7,863 bases of DNA from an uncultured Bacilli bacterium. GTDB lineage: Bacteria; Bacillota_I; Bacilli_A; RF39; UBA660. The notes beneath the pieces are model-generated. The model worked only from the letters and a program-made list of their open reading frames with translations, ran no database searches and was not told the origin of the DNA. The translations under genes were made by a program, and so were the position numbers. Of the stretch, positions 6,843 to 7,863 are shown piece by piece (positions within the stretch are counted from its first letter, which is position 1; each line of letters starts with the position of its first letter). The stretch spans positions 1-7,863 of the forward strand of contig CAJTXC010000062.1 of NCBI GenBank assembly GCA_910580135.1, given 5' to 3'.

Positions 6843-7518
6843 TATTAAATTATCGAAGAGATTAGAGTGTATTGCTGATATGGTAGATAACTCATCAGTA
6901 ATCGCAGATATAGGTTGTGATCATGCCCTTTTAGATATATATTTATCTCAAAAAAAGATAATAAAAAAGTCTATCGCTTGTGATATAACAATAGGAGCTT
7001 TAGATCAAGCTAAAAAAAATATTAGTATAAATAATATTAAGAATATAGATACTAGGTTAGGTGATGGACTAGAACCTATTAATGATGATGATAATATTGA
7101 TACAATAGTAATGTCTGGCCTTGGAGATCAAAAGATTATAAACGTGTTGGATAACAATAAAAACAAATTAAAATCAGTTAATAGTATAATTATTCAATCT
7201 AATACAGGCATATATAACATAAGAAAATATTTAACTTCTATCGGATATTTTATAGAAAAGGAAAAATTAATAAAAGAAAGAAACATTATATATGTTGTAA
7301 TAAAGTTTTCAAAAGGAAATGTTAAATATACAAAAAAAGAACTTATGTATGGACCATTATTATTAAAGAATAAAAATAATTTATTTAACGAATTATTAAT
7401 AAATAAAATAAATAAAAATAATTATATTTTAAGAAAGTTACCAAATAATAAAATAATAAAAAAAATAGTTTTAAAACTACGTAATTTAAGTATAAAAAGC
7501 ATGCTGAAAAAGAATTGA
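6835..7518 (+). CDS. trmK: tRNA (adenine-22-N1)-methyltransferase, TrmK family
   Basis: S-adenosylmethionine-dependent enzyme that methylates N1 of A22 in the tRNA D-arm. It has 227 residues, a normal length. The N-terminal Rossmann half shows the family opening LSKRLECIA (6-14), SAM-binding motif I VIADIGCDHALLDIYL (22-37, with Asp25, Gly27 and Asp29-His30), an acidic motif II position (ACDI, 48-51), GDGLEP (76-81), and SGLGDQ (94-99), where relatives usually have (A/S)GMGG. IIIQSN (118-123) corresponds to the usual LQPN. The C-terminal half has YGPLLLKNKNNLF (172-184), matching the family's GPxLLxxK block, then a Lys/Asn/Ile-rich helical tail, expected to be the coiled-coil tRNA-binding domain. 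It starts at GTG and overlaps rpoD by 8 bases. Placement after sigA matches the Firmicute sigA-trmK pair. It ends at TGA inside the loop of the downstream terminator. The changed SGLGDQ motif leaves slight doubt about activity, not about family. Confidence 0.88.
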   Translation: MTNIKLSKRLECIADMVDNSSVIADIGCDHALLDIYLSQKKIIKKSIACDITIGALDQAKKNISINNIKNIDTRLGDGLEPINDDDNIDTIVMSGLGDQKIINVLDNNKNKLKSVNSIIIQSNTGIYNIRKYLTSIGYFIEKEKLIKERNIIYVVIKFSKGNVKYTKKELMYGPLLLKNKNNLFNELLINKINKNNYILRKLPNNKIIKKIVLKLRNLSIKSMLKKN

Positions 7519-7533
7519 GGTATGCTTTTTATA
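7491..7533 (+). terminator. Intrinsic terminator of the dnaG operon, overlapping trmK
   Basis: TATAAAAAGCAT (7491-7502) is a perfect 12-base inverted match to ATGCTTTTTATA (7522-7533); G:T, C:G and T:G pairs (7503-7505 with 7519-7521) can extend it. The loop (7506-7518) contains the TGA stop of trmK, and the left arm encodes the last trmK residues. The T-run is part of the right arm. Confidence 0.75.
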
Positions 7534-7546
7534 TTATTATAATAAT
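7533..7546 (+). repeat. 14-base perfect palindrome touching the -35 box
   Basis: ATTATTATAATAAT reads the same on both strands. Its last base is the first T of the -35 hexamer TTGACC. It could be an operator or a bidirectional AT-rich upstream element, but all-A/T palindromes arise easily at this composition. Confidence 0.4.
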
Positions 7547-7574
7547 TGACCATGATAATGATATGTGGTATTAT
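7546..7574 (+). promoter_or_regulatory. Strong sigma-A promoter of the surface-protein gene
   Basis: TTGACC (7546-7551, 5 of 6 to TTGACA) is followed by a 17-base spacer and TATTAT (7569-7574, 5 of 6 to TATAAT). TG at 7566-7567 gives an extended -10 (TGGTATTAT). Transcription should start near 7581, giving a leader of about 30 bases. This is the best promoter match in the window, and AT-rich sequence upstream could act as an UP element. Confidence 0.8.
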
Positions 7575-7597
7575 GAATTATATAAATAATAGTAGAT

Positions 7598-7603
7598 AAG
7601 GTG
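7598..7603 (+). promoter_or_regulatory. Ribosome binding site of the surface-protein gene
   Basis: AAGGTG lies 9 bases before the ATG at 7613 and downstream of the predicted transcription start, so it decides this start. Confidence 0.65.
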
Positions 7604-7612
7604 TTGTTTGAT

Positions 7613-7863
7613 ATGAAATTAAAGAAGGTTAAATTAAAAAATGTTCAAAAAGATAAAACTAATTTAATGTTATTTTTACTAATGTGTGTATTTACTTTAT
7701 CCTTAACCGTTGGTTATGCTATTTTTGAATCCGATGTAAAAATATCAGGAGAAGCAGCCTTTAGGGTACAAGAAGATATAAGAATAACAGATTTACGTTT
7801 ATTTGAAACATCTAATATTGGATTGGAAAATTACGATAGTAAATTTACAAAAAATACTATAAA
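7613..7863 (+). CDS. Predicted exported or membrane-anchored surface protein, 5' part
   Basis: The frame is open from ATG 7613 to the window end (83 whole codons), so the gene is truncated on the right. The N-terminus is strongly basic (MKLKKVKLKNVQKDK), followed by one hydrophobic segment at residues 18-38 (LMLFLLMCVFTLSLTVGYAIF), then polar sequence beginning ESDVKISGEAAFRVQEDIRIT. This is the layout of a signal peptide or N-terminal anchor with the rest outside the cell. Cleavage after GYA (residue 36) is possible; the GYAIFESD context loosely recalls SipW-type signals (AYFSD) of TasA/camelysin-like proteins, and Cys25 has no clear lipobox. Residues after 40 look beta-rich with alternating polar and hydrophobic positions, as in Ig-like surface repeats. 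It has its own strong promoter and lies beyond the terminator, so it is independent of the core operon. Function is unknown; export is well supported, the SipW resemblance only weakly. Confidence 0.75.
   Translation, partial: MKLKKVKLKNVQKDKTNLMLFLLMCVFTLSLTVGYAIFESDVKISGEAAFRVQEDIRITDLRLFETSNIGLENYDSKFTKNTI

Noticed and set aside
7537..7551. PerR-like box TTATAATAATTGACC
   Set aside because: Only the left half and three further bases fit TTATAATNATTATAA; the last four positions do not. In AT-rich sequence this is expected by chance.
7554..7568. Complete Fur box between -35 and -10
   Set aside because: TGATAATGAT matches the left half, but the right half is ATGTG, not TATCA. Kept only as a half-site remark in the palindrome finding.
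1..7863. Mobile element, CRISPR array, toxin-antitoxin or tRNA/rRNA gene
   Set aside because: No transposase or integrase frame, no spaced repeats, no paired small genes and no cloverleaf-like sequence seen; noncoding space totals under 300 bases in four short gaps.

Overview
The window is a dense, AT-rich stretch of bacterial chromosome with every gene on the + strand. Base composition, A/T-ending codons, purine-rich AGGAGG-type ribosome binding sites, protein sequences close to the Bacillus-type versions, and the gene order dnaG-rpoD(sigA)-trmK all point to a low-G+C Firmicute. It could be a member of the Bacilli, the Erysipelotrichia, or the uncultured Mollicutes-related gut lineages; this placement is inferred from recalled family features, not from a search. 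Tryptophan is encoded by TGG and trmK ends at TGA, so the standard bacterial code fits better than the Mycoplasma code.

Layout. Bases 1-1628 hold the 3' part of valS (valyl-tRNA synthetase), cut by the window edge. A 161-residue protein of unknown function follows after 21 bases (1650-2135) and ends in a weak terminator-like hairpin. A 72-base gap carries a possible promoter and a strong ribosome binding site for proS (prolyl-tRNA synthetase with its editing insertion, 2208-3905). A clear AT-rich intrinsic terminator follows in the 106-base gap. Next comes a tightly packed macromolecular-synthesis operon: dnaG (primase, 4012-5754), rpoD/sigA (housekeeping sigma factor, 5754-6842) and trmK (tRNA m1A22 methyltransferase, GTG start, 6835-7518). 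dnaG and rpoD share one base, and rpoD and trmK overlap by 8 bases, so the three are probably translationally coupled. The operon ends in a 12-bp-stem terminator whose left arm lies inside trmK and whose loop contains the stop codon.

A 94-base gap then holds the best promoter in the window (TTGACC, 17-base spacer, extended TATTAT). It drives a new gene, cut by the right edge, whose product has a basic N-terminus and one hydrophobic segment typical of an exported surface protein.

The genes serve translation (charging tRNA with Val and Pro, modifying tRNA), replication priming and basal transcription. This is mostly ordinary core-genome territory, and I see no evidence of a new multi-gene system, mobile element, CRISPR array or defence island. 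The least explained parts are the 161-residue gene between the two synthetase genes and the exported protein with its promoter and palindrome at the right edge.
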